From positions 62,001 to 126,000 of the forward strand of contig JAFTCJ010000007.1 in the NCBI GenBank assembly GCA_017454765.1: a stretch of 64,000 bases of DNA, given 5' to 3'. Numbering within the stretch: the first letter of the stretch is position 1; every line of letters begins with the position of its first letter. Position numbers and translations under genes: made by a program. A model generated the notes under the pieces. The model saw only the letters and a list, made by a program, of their open reading frames with translations, had not been told where the DNA came from and did not search any database. Source of the DNA: Erysipelotrichaceae bacterium. GTDB taxonomy: Bacteria > Bacillota_I > Bacilli_A > Erysipelotrichales > Erysipelotrichaceae. Of this stretch, positions 28,131 through 37,588 are shown one piece after another.

Positions 28131-28442
28131 ATGGAAAAAGTACTGGATGATGATCTGGCTTACAGGATACTCTCCCTGGTAGGAGAAGTGCCTGCAGGAA
28201 AGGTCGTGACCTACGGACAGATCGCAAAACTGATCGGCGAAGAGAATCATTCCCGTTTGGTGGGAAAGGTCCTGAGCAACGCCAGTTCTTACGGTGATTT
28301 CCCCTGCCACAGGGTCGTGAATCACAACGGCAGACTGGCACCGGGTTTTGAAAGGCAGGAGGCACTGCTGAAAAGCGAAGGCGTCACATTCAGGGAAAAC
28401 GGTCATGTCGATCTGAAGAAACACCAGTGGAATCTGGATTAG
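28131..28442 (+). CDS. Short O6-alkylguanine-DNA alkyltransferase, DNA-binding domain only
   Basis: A 103-residue protein equal to the C-terminal domain of O6-methylguanine methyltransferase. It has the helix-turn-helix (TYGQIAKLIGE), an arginine-finger-like NHSRLVGKVLSN and the active-site PCHRVV with Cys retained. Alkyltransferase-like (ATL) proteins of this size usually have Trp in place of the Cys, so this one may accept alkyl groups. The N-terminal MGMT domain is absent. Start at ATG 28131 behind AGAGGTG. Confidence 0.85.
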   Translation: MEKVLDDDLAYRILSLVGEVPAGKVVTYGQIAKLIGEENHSRLVGKVLSNASSYGDFPCHRVVNHNGRLAPGFERQEALLKSEGVTFRENGHVDLKKHQWNLD

Positions 28443-28454
28443 AAAGAGGCTGAA

Positions 28455-28940
28455 ATGATTTTGGTAATAGAAGGTATCGTCGGCTGTTTTATCTTGCTGA
28501 TATCATGTGTGATCGGCATTGCACAGGGACCGGTCAATCTGGTCAGTCTGTATGAGAAGGAAGTGCAGGAAAGGGTCGTGGAACTCGGTCTGATCACAAA
28601 GGAAAAGATCAGAAAGAACGCAACGTTATTCGTCATTTTCGGCATGATCCCGTTTTTTGCGTTTATCCTGTATGCGGTCTACGGCATCAACGGTGCCAGA
28701 GGATTTGCACAAGGCTTCAGACAGCTGTGCATCCTTCTTCTGATCGAAGGACTCTTTGACAGGCTCTTCGTCGACTGGTACTGGGTAGGAAAAACAAAAG
28801 CATGGATCATTGAAGGGACGCAGGATCTGATGCCTTACATTTATGGCAAAACACTCATCGGCAAGTGGGTATCGACACTGGTGGGCTATCCGCTGCTGGC
28901 TGCTTTGCTGTCATGGATCATGTCGCTGATCCTGAAATAG
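28455..28940 (+). CDS. Hypothetical four-segment membrane protein
   Basis: A 161-residue protein with hydrophobic segments at ~3-24, ~57-78, ~85-104 and ~138-158 and a charged loop (YEKEVQERVVELGLITKEKIRKN). I do not recognise the family. It follows the alkyltransferase gene by 12 bases and has AGAGGCTG as ribosome site, so it is probably co-transcribed. No function is proposed. Confidence 0.6.
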   Translation: MILVIEGIVGCFILLISCVIGIAQGPVNLVSLYEKEVQERVVELGLITKEKIRKNATLFVIFGMIPFFAFILYAVYGINGARGFAQGFRQLCILLLIEGLFDRLFVDWYWVGKTKAWIIEGTQDLMPYIYGKTLIGKWVSTLVGYPLLAALLSWIMSLILK

Positions 28941-28970
28941 AAGACCTCACGAGGGATTCGCATTATCCGA

Positions 28971-28976
28971 TATAAT
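28971..28976 (+). promoter_or_regulatory. -10 box of helicase-nuclease gene, leaderless
   Basis: A perfect TATAAT ends 6 bases before the ATG of the helicase gene, and no ribosome site is present. The -35 region is not obvious. The predicted transcript starts at about the start codon. Confidence 0.6.
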
Positions 28977-28982
28977 AATGAT

Positions 28983-31982
28983 ATGAGAACTGTATGTAAA
29001 GAACTGTTTCGTGCGATACACGAAAGATGCTGGCTTTATATCGAGTATCATAACAAGAAAGAAGAAAATACAAAATACTGGATTTCAGTGAAAGAACTGA
29101 ATCCTTTTAACGGGTCGATTGTAGTTGATGGAATGCACCTGCGAAGCTATGAAATCAAGGAATTAAAACTGTCTATCGACCGTATAACCAGTGCAAAAGT
29201 AATAGAGGGTACTTATGCACCAGTACCTGAATCATTAATCGTTGATATCAGAGACAATCCGGAAAAGTATGTTTCTGTTTTTTCCGATACTGTTAATCTG
29301 AAAATACTGAATTATCTGGACAGGTGTAACAGGCTTGACCAGACCCCATACAAAACAGATGCAGTTCTAGTAGATTACCTGGATGATGAAATACTGGGAA
29401 AAGAAACATTGAAGCTTAATCCCTTGCAGTTTGATCAGATGATCAAAGGATTCCAGAAAAAGACCGATAAAAAACAGATAGACAAATTGCAAATGATACA
29501 GTTGGGTCTGAATCTGCTGTCGATCAATACGCACCGGGGGATCTACATATTAGCATATCAGCCGCTGAAACTGGATGTGAAAAACAGAACGTTAAAAGCC
29601 GAAGATGATATTGAAATCTGTTCCGAATTCACAATAGACGGAGAGAAACAAAGCATCAGGCAGTTTATTGATGCAGAAGATTTACATCTCCTTAATGATT
29701 TCAAAAACAACGCCGAAAAGATAAGAGAGATTATTTCACAGAATAATCAGAATGTTTATGTTGATGACATGCCTTATCTGATTGAGATCGCCCGAAATCC
29801 ATTAATTGATCTGAATTATGAATACAACGGAATTCTGGACATGTATCAGAATTCTGATTATGTAACGGAACCGATCAGAGCTTTTTTCGGTGAACTGACC
29901 TCGCATTCAATGAGGAAGAAGTCTTATCCATTGATCCTGACGGACAGCAGGATCAATCTGGATCAGCTTTCCGCAATGAATCATGCGATGCGTTATCCGA
30001 TTTCTTATGTGCAGGGTCCGCCCGGAACAGGAAAAACCAGGACGATCGTCAATATCATCGTTACCTCGTTTTTCAATGAAAGAACAGTATTGTTTTCTTC
30101 ATACAACAATCACCCCATTGATGAAGTGGTAGATCAATTGAAGGAACTGAAATGCGGGAAATTTACAATACCGTTCCCTGTAGTGAGACTGGGAAACAAT
30201 ATAGAAGTCGCAAACACCATAAAACAGATCCGATCGCTGTACGAGACAGTCAAGGACATCAATGTCTCTGAAGCGTCTCAGGACAGGAACTTCAACGAGA
30301 GATCTGAACAGGCAAAAGCATTGACTGAATTCCTGGAGAGTTATGAAGAAAGAGTCGATCTTCTCGAAAGAAAAGATACAATAGAGCAGCTGCTGCGAAA
30401 CAACACGCAGATGAATTTTCAAGTGAATATTCAGACAGGCCAGCTTCGTGAAGTCGATCAGAGACTGAAGGAATTGAAGCAGCACAGCATCGAAGATGCA
30501 TTGAAACTGATCGATACTGATTTTGAAGCGATCATGACTTATCTGAATTATGCATCTATCAAATATATCAAACGCATTTCTGAGCCAAAGAATGAAGATC
30601 TGAAAAAGATTCTTTACATGACCGATGAGAAAGAACAGCTTCAGGAATTTAATCGCTATCTTTCAACAGAAGAGAATTTGAAGAAGTTCCTCCGTATCTT
30701 TCCGATAGTTGCAACGACCTGCATATCGGCACACAAACTGGCTGATCCCAAACCGGTATTTGATATGACGATCATCGATGAAGCCAGCCAGTGCAATACA
30801 GCCATTTCTCTGGTTCCGATCATCAGAGGCAGAAATATGCTTCTTGTAGGTGACCCTCAGCAGCTGCAGCCCGTAATCGTTATGAATCCTTCTGACAGCA
30901 AGGCGTTGAGAAATAAATTCGGTGTTTCCGAAGAATATGACTACTGCACAAGTTCTATCTATAAAACATATCTTGCATGTGATGCAGTCAGCGATGAAGT
31001 TCTTCTGAGCCATCATTACCGCTGTGACTCAAAGATTATCGGATTCAACAACAGAAAGTATTATAACAACAAGCTGAAGATGCATGGAAAGCAAGTCAGC
31101 AAGAATCCTCTTGTTTTCGTCAATGTTCCGGATGACACAAGTGTAAAGAAGAATACTGCTCCGAAAGAAGCCGAAGCGATCATAAATTATATAAAAAACA
31201 ATCCTGATAAAAAGATCGGTGTGATCACTCCTTTTGTGAATCAGAAAGAACTGATCAATAAAGAACTGGAACTGAGCAATATTGAAGCAGTAGAATGCGG
31301 AACCGTACATGCGTTCCAGGGAGATGAAAAAGACGTCATTCTCTTTTCGCTTGGACTGACTAACAGGACATCTCCGGAGACTTATAACTGGCTGAAGAAC
31401 AATAAAGAGTTAATTAATGTTTCGACTTCCAGAGCGAAATACGAACTGATTCTTTTCTCAAATGAAAGCGAATTGCAGCGGCTACATGTCAGCGAAGAGG
31501 ATGATGACCTGTATGATCTTTACCAATACGTTAAAACCGATGGCCAATATCAGGTGGCTCAGCGTCTGGTTGAATCACGCGCTTTAGGAATCAGGCCATA
31601 CAGTACAGAGACCGAAACAGCATTCATGGAAAGCTTAAGCAGAGCTTTGGATAATGCTTTCCAGGATGGAAGTAAATTCGTTGTTCATAAAGAAGTGGCG
31701 TTGTCACAGGTCTTTCTGGATAACATTTCACATGAAGACTTCTTTTATCGCGGCCGGTTTGACTTCGTCGTTTTCAGAAAAGTTCAAAAAGAAGAAATAC
31801 CGGTTCTAGCGATTGAACTTGATGGGAAAGAACATCTGGAAGACGATGTTGTCAAAAGAAGAGATGAACTGAAACAGAAAATCTGCAGAGAACATCATTT
31901 TGAACTGATCCGTGTGGATAACACATACGCCAGAAGATATCACTATATCAAAGATATTCTGATCAAATACTTTCAGGAGTAA
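28983..31982 (+). CDS. WYL-like/SF1 helicase/PD-(D/E)xK (DUF2726-like) nuclease fusion
   Basis: A 999-residue multidomain protein. Residues ~1-85 look like a WYL ligand-sensing domain (YIEYHNKKEENTKYW, then the terminal LSIDRITSAKV strand). Residues ~300-830 are an SF1 DNA/RNA helicase of the UPF1/Dna2 type: Walker A GPPGTGKT near 347, DEASQ Walker B near 598, GDPQQL, YRCD, HAFQGDE and TSRAK. Residues ~860-999 form a PD-(D/E)xK nuclease resembling DUF2726, with Asp in GRFDFVVF and Glu in AIELDGKEH. Base composition is clearly more A/T-rich than its neighbours, suggesting transfer. It could be an anti-phage or repair enzyme. The 2H phosphoesterase gene follows after 9 bases. Confidence 0.8.
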   Translation: MRTVCKELFRAIHERCWLYIEYHNKKEENTKYWISVKELNPFNGSIVVDGMHLRSYEIKELKLSIDRITSAKVIEGTYAPVPESLIVDIRDNPEKYVSVFSDTVNLKILNYLDRCNRLDQTPYKTDAVLVDYLDDEILGKETLKLNPLQFDQMIKGFQKKTDKKQIDKLQMIQLGLNLLSINTHRGIYILAYQPLKLDVKNRTLKAEDDIEICSEFTIDGEKQSIRQFIDAEDLHLLNDFKNNAEKIREIISQNNQNVYVDDMPYLIEIARNPLIDLNYEYNGILDMYQNSDYVTEPIRAFFGELTSHSMRKKSYPLILTDSRINLDQLSAMNHAMRYPISYVQGPPGTGKTRTIVNIIVTSFFNERTVLFSSYNNHPIDEVVDQLKELKCGKFTIPFPVVRLGNNIEVANTIKQIRSLYETVKDINVSEASQDRNFNERSEQAKALTEFLESYEERVDLLERKDTIEQLLRNNTQMNFQVNIQTGQLREVDQRLKELKQHSIEDALKLIDTDFEAIMTYLNYASIKYIKRISEPKNEDLKKILYMTDEKEQLQEFNRYLSTEENLKKFLRIFPIVATTCISAHKLADPKPVFDMTIIDEASQCNTAISLVPIIRGRNMLLVGDPQQLQPVIVMNPSDSKALRNKFGVSEEYDYCTSSIYKTYLACDAVSDEVLLSHHYRCDSKIIGFNNRKYYNNKLKMHGKQVSKNPLVFVNVPDDTSVKKNTAPKEAEAIINYIKNNPDKKIGVITPFVNQKELINKELELSNIEAVECGTVHAFQGDEKDVILFSLGLTNRTSPETYNWLKNNKELINVSTSRAKYELILFSNESELQRLHVSEEDDDLYDLYQYVKTDGQYQVAQRLVESRALGIRPYSTETETAFMESLSRALDNAFQDGSKFVVHKEVALSQVFLDNISHEDFFYRGRFDFVVFRKVQKEEIPVLAIELDGKEHLEDDVVKRRDELKQKICREHHFELIRVDNTYARRYHYIKDILIKYFQE

Positions 31983-31991
31983 CGACTAAGT

Positions 31992-32525
31992 GTGATACCG
32001 GTAACAGCCAATAAACAGCTGATGTGGATACAGGGACTGCTCCCTGAAAAGATCAGGAAGCAGATCACAGATCTGTGTATCGCAAACAATGATGATCTGA
32101 AACTTTCAGATCATTTTCTGATTTATCCTTTGCATGTTTCGTTCAAGAGAAGTTTCTATACCGATCGTTTTGAAACGATCAGGGATGATCTGAAGGAATT
32201 GCTGGAGGGATACGATCCGATTGACTGTACTTCTTTATTTCCGATGAAGGTCAAAGATATGATCTGGCTTGGTTTTGAGAACGAAGAAGAACTGCTGAAG
32301 ATCCATGAAAGGATCGATGATTATCTTCTGGAAAGATATCAGATCCCGGTGGATGAATTTGACAGAAACTATCATCCCCATGTCACGCTGTTCCGGGATG
32401 ATGACGGTGAGAAACTGGAAGAGATGTTAAACAGGATCAAGGATCATTTTCCGATGGAAGATGTCAGGATCGGGGAAGTGATCATCGGTGCAAGGGGAAA
32501 GGAAGGCTGTCTGTATCAGCTGTGA
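31992..32525 (+). CDS. 2H phosphoesterase (2'-5' RNA ligase-like) superfamily protein
   Basis: A 177-residue protein with two H-x-S/T motifs, LHVSFKRS (near 49) and PHVTLFRD (near 125), the paired catalytic signatures of the 2H superfamily. These enzymes open cyclic phosphates or cleave 2'-5' linked nucleotides. The GTG start lies behind AGGAG located at the end of the helicase gene, and the gap is 9 bases, so the two genes form a transcriptional pair. Base composition is closer to the chromosome than the helicase gene. Substrate unknown. Confidence 0.8.
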   Translation: MIPVTANKQLMWIQGLLPEKIRKQITDLCIANNDDLKLSDHFLIYPLHVSFKRSFYTDRFETIRDDLKELLEGYDPIDCTSLFPMKVKDMIWLGFENEEELLKIHERIDDYLLERYQIPVDEFDRNYHPHVTLFRDDDGEKLEEMLNRIKDHFPMEDVRIGEVIIGARGKEGCLYQL

Positions 32526-32555
32526 TAAAATGACACTGTCAGAAAGGAAGAGATC

Positions 32556-33956
32556 ATGAGAGAAGATTTTTTATGGGGTTCCGCCACCGCATCTTATCAG
32601 TGCGAGGGTGCCTGGAACGAAGATGACAAGGTTGAGTCCATGTGGGACCGCTATCTTCATGACAATCATCTGGAAAACGGCGATGTCGCTTCCGATCATT
32701 ATCACCGTTACAGGGAAGATATCAAAATGATGGCTGAAGGGAAGCAGAACGCCTATCGTTTTTCTCTGTCCTGGCCTAGGATCATCAAAGATAAAGAAGG
32801 AACAGTCAACGAAAAAGGCATTGCTTTTTACAGAGAACTGATCCGGACCTGTCTGGATCATAAGATCGCTCCTTTTGTGACTTTATATCACTGGGACCTG
32901 CCGCAGTATCTGGAGGAGGAAGGCGGATGGCTCAACGTTGAGACGTGCTACGCCTATGAGCGGTATGCGAAAGTCTGTTTTGAAGCATTCGGCGATCTGG
33001 TCGATCACTGGGTGACTTTCAATGAACCGAAGTGGTTCACGGCTTCCGGTTATCTGATCGGCAACTATCCTCCCGGCCATCAGAACGTCCAGGAGTTCAT
33101 CACCGCAGCCTATCATGTCATGTATGCCAGTGCTTTGGGCGTGCGTGCATTCAGGGCTTCAGGCAGAAAAGGAACGATCGGCATCGTTCATTCCTTCGGT
33201 CCGGTCAACGGTGTGGATGATTCTCTGAAGACAAGGATCGCCATGCGTTATGCGGACAACTACGCCAACAACTGGGTATTGGATACGGCAGCGACAGGCG
33301 AGATCCCGTTTGATCTGCTTTGTGTACTGTCACAGAAATATGATCTTTCTTTTATCAGAGAGGATCAGCTGGAAACGATCAGAGAGAATACGGTCGATTT
33401 CCTCGGACTGAATTATTATTCCCATACGCTGGTAAAGCCTTATACGGAAGGAGAGACCAGTTTCGTCGTCAACAATACCGGCAAGGGCGGAAGCAATTCC
33501 CTGATCATCAAGGGCTGGTTTGAACAGATTTTCGACAATCCCGATGCCATCTACACGGAATGGGGAACACAGATCTATCCTCAGGGTCTCTATAAGGGAC
33601 TGAAAGAAGTTTATGAGAAGTATCATCTGCCCGTCTACATCACCGAAAACGGCATCGGTGTCAGGGAAGATGTCTCTGCTGAAAAAGTGGAAGATGATTA
33701 CCGTATCAGCTTCATGAACGATCATCTGAATGCGATCATGAACGCGATGGACGAAGGTGTCGATGTGAGGGGTTATTTTGCCTGGTCGACCTTCGATCTG
33801 TATTCCTGGAAAAACGGTGTCGAGAAAAGATACGGACTGGTGGCCGTTGACTTTGATGACGATCTGAAAAGAAAACCGAAGAAGTCTTATGACTGGTACA
33901 GAGACGTCATCGATTCAAAGGGAGAAAAGATACGCAGGAAGAAGTGGGACCTTTGA
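32556..33956 (+). CDS. GH1 glycosidase, probably 6-phospho-beta-glycosidase
   Basis: A 466-residue TIM-barrel glycosidase. Acid/base Glu is in TFNEPKWF and nucleophile Glu in YITENGIG. Near the C terminus FDLYSWKNGVEKRYG has Ser, Lys and Tyr at the positions that bind the substrate 6-phosphate; plain beta-glucosidases have Glu/Trp and Phe there. It therefore probably cleaves phosphorylated disaccharides delivered by a PTS. No PTS genes lie nearby, so the sugar must be imported by a system encoded elsewhere. Good ribosome site (AAAGGAAG). Confidence 0.85.
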   Translation: MREDFLWGSATASYQCEGAWNEDDKVESMWDRYLHDNHLENGDVASDHYHRYREDIKMMAEGKQNAYRFSLSWPRIIKDKEGTVNEKGIAFYRELIRTCLDHKIAPFVTLYHWDLPQYLEEEGGWLNVETCYAYERYAKVCFEAFGDLVDHWVTFNEPKWFTASGYLIGNYPPGHQNVQEFITAAYHVMYASALGVRAFRASGRKGTIGIVHSFGPVNGVDDSLKTRIAMRYADNYANNWVLDTAATGEIPFDLLCVLSQKYDLSFIREDQLETIRENTVDFLGLNYYSHTLVKPYTEGETSFVVNNTGKGGSNSLIIKGWFEQIFDNPDAIYTEWGTQIYPQGLYKGLKEVYEKYHLPVYITENGIGVREDVSAEKVEDDYRISFMNDHLNAIMNAMDEGVDVRGYFAWSTFDLYSWKNGVEKRYGLVAVDFDDDLKRKPKKSYDWYRDVIDSKGEKIRRKKWDL

Positions 33957-33994
33957 CCCAGGATGCGTAATAGAGAAAAAAGAGAGGAAAGCCA

Positions 33995-34807
33995 ATGAAA
34001 AGAATCGATACCTCCATCACATCAAACAGGGGAACGCAGATCCCTCTGACGATCATTGAACCGGATCATTTTCCGGCAAAGCTGCTGATCTGTGCCCACG
34101 GTTTCAAGGCCAAGCGGACAGAAGACGGACGTTTCGTACAGGTAGCTGAAGAGCTGGCGAAGCACGGTGTTCTTTCTGTCATGCCGGGCTTCCCGGGCTG
34201 CGATGAGTCGACGGATGATTTCATCAATTACACGCTGAAAAACTGTCTGGATGACATTGACAGCGTTTATGAGTGTGTCAGAGATCTTTATGAACTTGAC
34301 CTGAGCGATGTCGGCATGATCGGCTACAGCATGGGCGGCAGACTGACCTGTCTCTATATCCGGAAACATCCAGAGATCTCCTGTATCGGTCTGTGGGCAT
34401 CCGCTTCCTATGACGGTTTCGGAGGATCCGATGAATTTTTAGGTGTTCCTCTGGAGCAGATGAAAAAGGAAGCGGAAGAAAAGGGCTACTGTGATTTCCA
34501 TAATGAATTCGATGATACCGACATCAGGCTGAACAGGGAACTGATCCTGGATATGGAAGAGTATTTGCCGATGGAAGGACTGAAGGAATTTGGGGGATCG
34601 GCGATCCTGGTACACGGCGATGAGGATGTGACAGTACCTTATGAGGTATCTGTGAAAGCATATGAACAGCTGGTGAATGCGAAAGAAAGAAAACTGGTGA
34701 CTGTCAAAGGTGCCGATCACGGTTTCGGTGCCTGGAACGGACGCCCCGATCTGTCGAAGATCCTGACGGACAGCACGGTAACTTTCTTTAAGGAGCACCT
34801 CTTATGA
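33995..34807 (+). CDS. Alpha/beta hydrolase (dienelactone hydrolase-like)
   Basis: A 270-residue cytosolic hydrolase with oxyanion region CAHGFKAK, nucleophile GYSMGGR (Ser near 111), Asp in HGDEDVTVP and His in GADHGFGAW. The triad is complete. It is close to the esterase/acyl-transfer hydrolases that remove ester groups from sugars or xenobiotics. It lies 38 bases after the glycosidase and overlaps the next gene by four bases (ATGA), so it probably works with the ADP-ribosylglycohydrolase-like protein or with glycoside breakdown. Confidence 0.85.
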   Translation: MKRIDTSITSNRGTQIPLTIIEPDHFPAKLLICAHGFKAKRTEDGRFVQVAEELAKHGVLSVMPGFPGCDESTDDFINYTLKNCLDDIDSVYECVRDLYELDLSDVGMIGYSMGGRLTCLYIRKHPEISCIGLWASASYDGFGGSDEFLGVPLEQMKKEAEEKGYCDFHNEFDDTDIRLNRELILDMEEYLPMEGLKEFGGSAILVHGDEDVTVPYEVSVKAYEQLVNAKERKLVTVKGADHGFGAWNGRPDLSKILTDSTVTFFKEHLL

Positions 34808-36774
34808 AACTGACTGTCGAAGGAAGAAACGAGTATCTGAACAAGGTCTATGCCTCCTGGCTGGGCAAGCTGATCGGCATCAGACTGGGTTCACCGGTGG
34901 AGGGCTGGAGCCATGAACAGATCATGGAGAAGTATCCGGATGAAGAAGGATATCTTGTGGATTACGATGTCTATGCTGCCGATGATGACAGCAACGGTCC
35001 TTTGTTTTTTGTCAGGGCTTTGCTGGATGATAAACAGATCAGTGCCGAAACGATCGGCGATGCTCTCCTGAATTATCTTTGCGAGTATCACGGATTCTTC
35101 TGGTGGGGAGGCGTCGGTGTCTCGAGTGAACATACGGCCTATGAAAATCTGAAGAAAGGGATCAAAGCGCCGCTGTCCGGAAGCAGGGAGACAAACGGAC
35201 TGACGATGGCGGAACAGATCGGCGGTCAGATCTTCTCCGACTGCTGGGGCTACGTGGCCGGATATGATCCTGAACTGGCGAAGAAATTATCAGCCATGGC
35301 ATCCAGTGTCACCCATGACGGCAACGGCATTGAAGGCGGTATCTTTGTGGCGGTCGCCATCACGCTGGCGATGCAGAGGAATGACATCCATCAAGTGATC
35401 GATGAGGCCCTGACTTACCTGGATCAGGATATGGAGTATTGTCAAGTTGCGAAAGACATCATCCGTTTCTACAGAGAAAACCCGGATGACTGGAAAAAAT
35501 GTCTGGATTACATTCAGAAGAATTACGGTTACGACAAATACCCGGGTGTCTGCCACATCATTCCCAACATGGCCCTGATGATCATGGCGATGTCCTACGG
35601 CGACAATGATTTTGACAAGACGATGGTGATGCTCAACAGGTCGGGATGGGATACCGACTGCAACTGCGGCAATGTCGGCAGCATCCTCGGTGCACTGCTC
35701 GGTTTAGATGGGATCAATGAAAAATGGATCCGTCCGATCAACGACCTGATCAATTCATCCAGTGCGATCGGCTGTCTCAACATCCAGTATGCTTCGGAAT
35801 CGGCGATGCTGTTCACGAAGCTGGCATATCAGCTTCAAGGCATTCAGATCGCTGAATTTGGTAAGTTTGTACTGCCGTATGCGACCAGAGCAATCCGCTG
35901 CAATGACGGATCGATCGAAGTGAAAAACGATCAGCTGTATGTCAGCAGCAAGGACATCTATACCTATGCCTACTATCTGGCAGATGATCTTTACGATGCC
36001 AGATATGATCCGGAATTCTCACCGATCACTGAGCCGGGCGATATCGTATCAGTCGACCTGTTCAATGACAATCTCTGTGATTATGAATCCTATGTCAGAG
36101 ACTGCGAAGGGAATGAGTATCGGGAAACTTATTTTGTCGAAGGAGATGACACGATCAACATCGAGGTCCCGACCGGTAAGAATCTCGTCGTTAACAGAAT
36201 CGGTCTGCGGGCAAAAAGACCGTATCGGATTAAAGATATCCGGGTGACAAGAAAAGCCATCCTGCATTACGACTTCCGCGACTATCCCCTGGATCATTAC
36301 GGACCGCGTTACGGCGGTGACCGTATGAACAACATCAGGGCTTTCGTGAAACATTCCGGGGATTGGGAGATCGATCATTGCCTGAAAGGTGTTTCCGATG
36401 AACATGCCCTGATCTCTTCGGGCTGCTACGGAAACAGCTATTCTCATATCGAATGGGTATTTGAAGCTGAAAAGGGCGATGAGTTTTCTGTCGTATTCAG
36501 CATGAGAGGCTATCTGGATCTCTGCAGGCTCGGGATCAGGGGAAAGGAACTTGTCCTGATCGAAAAGAAAAAGAAAGAAAAAGTCCTGGCATCTCATCCG
36601 GCAGATATGAGGCCAGGCATTCACGGGCTTGTCATCGACCGCAGGGACGGTCATCTTGAAGTACAGCTGGACGGAAACAGATATGAATTCCCTGATACTC
36701 AGCTGAGAGATCTCTTCGGTATTTATCTGGGAAAAGGCTGCATCTGTAAGACTTATGAACTGAAACTGTACTGA
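34804..36774 (+). CDS. ADP-ribosylglycohydrolase-family protein with C-terminal beta-domain
   Basis: A 656-residue protein. Residues ~10-345 have the all-helical ADP-ribosylglycohydrolase fold with its metal-binding acidic sites: DDDSNGP near 60, THDGNG near 175 and GWDTDCNCGN near 285. Residues ~345-656 are beta-rich and resemble a carbohydrate-binding or accessory sandwich domain. There is no signal peptide. Enzymes of this type split ADP-ribose-protein, ADP-ribose or N-glycosidic bonds. The neighbours are nucleoside enzymes, so cleavage of a ribosyl/glycosyl compound for salvage is plausible but not shown. Confidence 0.75.
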   Translation: MKLTVEGRNEYLNKVYASWLGKLIGIRLGSPVEGWSHEQIMEKYPDEEGYLVDYDVYAADDDSNGPLFFVRALLDDKQISAETIGDALLNYLCEYHGFFWWGGVGVSSEHTAYENLKKGIKAPLSGSRETNGLTMAEQIGGQIFSDCWGYVAGYDPELAKKLSAMASSVTHDGNGIEGGIFVAVAITLAMQRNDIHQVIDEALTYLDQDMEYCQVAKDIIRFYRENPDDWKKCLDYIQKNYGYDKYPGVCHIIPNMALMIMAMSYGDNDFDKTMVMLNRSGWDTDCNCGNVGSILGALLGLDGINEKWIRPINDLINSSSAIGCLNIQYASESAMLFTKLAYQLQGIQIAEFGKFVLPYATRAIRCNDGSIEVKNDQLYVSSKDIYTYAYYLADDLYDARYDPEFSPITEPGDIVSVDLFNDNLCDYESYVRDCEGNEYRETYFVEGDDTINIEVPTGKNLVVNRIGLRAKRPYRIKDIRVTRKAILHYDFRDYPLDHYGPRYGGDRMNNIRAFVKHSGDWEIDHCLKGVSDEHALISSGCYGNSYSHIEWVFEAEKGDEFSVVFSMRGYLDLCRLGIRGKELVLIEKKKKEKVLASHPADMRPGIHGLVIDRRDGHLEVQLDGNRYEFPDTQLRDLFGIYLGKGCICKTYELKLY

Positions 36775-36823
36775 GATTCAAACGGATCTGATGAAATAAT
36801 AGAAGCAGAAAGAGAGAAACACA

Positions 36824-37534
36824 ATGAAAGAATTTAACGGAACACCGCACAACACGGCGAAGCTCGGAGAGATCGCAAAGACCGTCATCATGCCGGGAGA
36901 TCCTTTAAGGGCGAAGTATATTGCCGAGAATTTCCTGGAAGACGCAAAGGAGTTCAACCATGTCAGGAACATGCTGGGATACACGGGAACTTATAAAGGC
37001 GTACCGGTATCGGTTATGGGACACGGCATGGGCATCCCTTCGATGGCGATCTATTCCTATGAGCTCTACAAGTTCTATGAAGTGGAAAACATCATCCGTG
37101 TCGGTTCCTGCGGGGGCAGACTCGATGAGATGAAGATCTTCGATACGATCCTTGTGGAGGCTGCTTATTCGACTTCATCCTTTGCAGATACCGCTTTTGC
37201 CTACAAGGAGGATCTGATGTATCCGGATGAAGGTCTGACAAGGATGCTGGAAGAGACGGTCAGTGAAAAGGGAAAGAAGGTCTATAAAGGGATCGTCCAC
37301 AGCGGAGACTGTTTCTACAGTGATCCTTCCGTACAGAAGAAGGAACCTTATGACATCATTGCCGGCGAGATGGAATGCTTCGGACTGTTTGCCAACGCCA
37401 GATATCTGGGCAAGAAGGCGGCAGGCCTTCTGACAGTTTCCGACAAACCGGGAGAGGAGGCATCTCCTGAGGAGAGACAGACGGCTTTCAATGATATGAT
37501 CGAGATCGCTCTGGAGACAGCGGTCAGACTTTAA
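36824..37534 (+). CDS. deoD: Purine nucleoside phosphorylase, DeoD type
   Basis: A 236-residue hexameric-type phosphorylase that splits purine (deoxy)nucleosides into base and (deoxy)ribose 1-phosphate. Motifs: the N-terminal HNTAKLGEIAKTVIMPGDP with GD phosphate contact, RNMLGYTG, GSCGG near 87, and the base-site EMECFG followed by SDKPG with the catalytic Asp. Ribosome site AGAGAGAAAC. It is followed by a terminator. It works in purine salvage together with the two deoxyribosyltransferases and the nucleoside transporter nearby. Confidence 0.93.
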   Translation: MKEFNGTPHNTAKLGEIAKTVIMPGDPLRAKYIAENFLEDAKEFNHVRNMLGYTGTYKGVPVSVMGHGMGIPSMAIYSYELYKFYEVENIIRVGSCGGRLDEMKIFDTILVEAAYSTSSFADTAFAYKEDLMYPDEGLTRMLEETVSEKGKKVYKGIVHSGDCFYSDPSVQKKEPYDIIAGEMECFGLFANARYLGKKAAGLLTVSDKPGEEASPEERQTAFNDMIEIALETAVRL

Positions 37535-37556
37535 GCGGAGCGATCCGCTTTTCTTT
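37533..37556 (+). terminator. Intrinsic terminator after deoD
   Basis: AAGCGG and CCGCTT flank a six-base loop and are followed by TTCTTTTG. The stem is short (6 bases) but G/C-rich; it overlaps the deoD stop. Confidence 0.65.
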
Positions 37557-37588
37557 TGATATAATGTCATCAGGTAAAGGATACTGCT

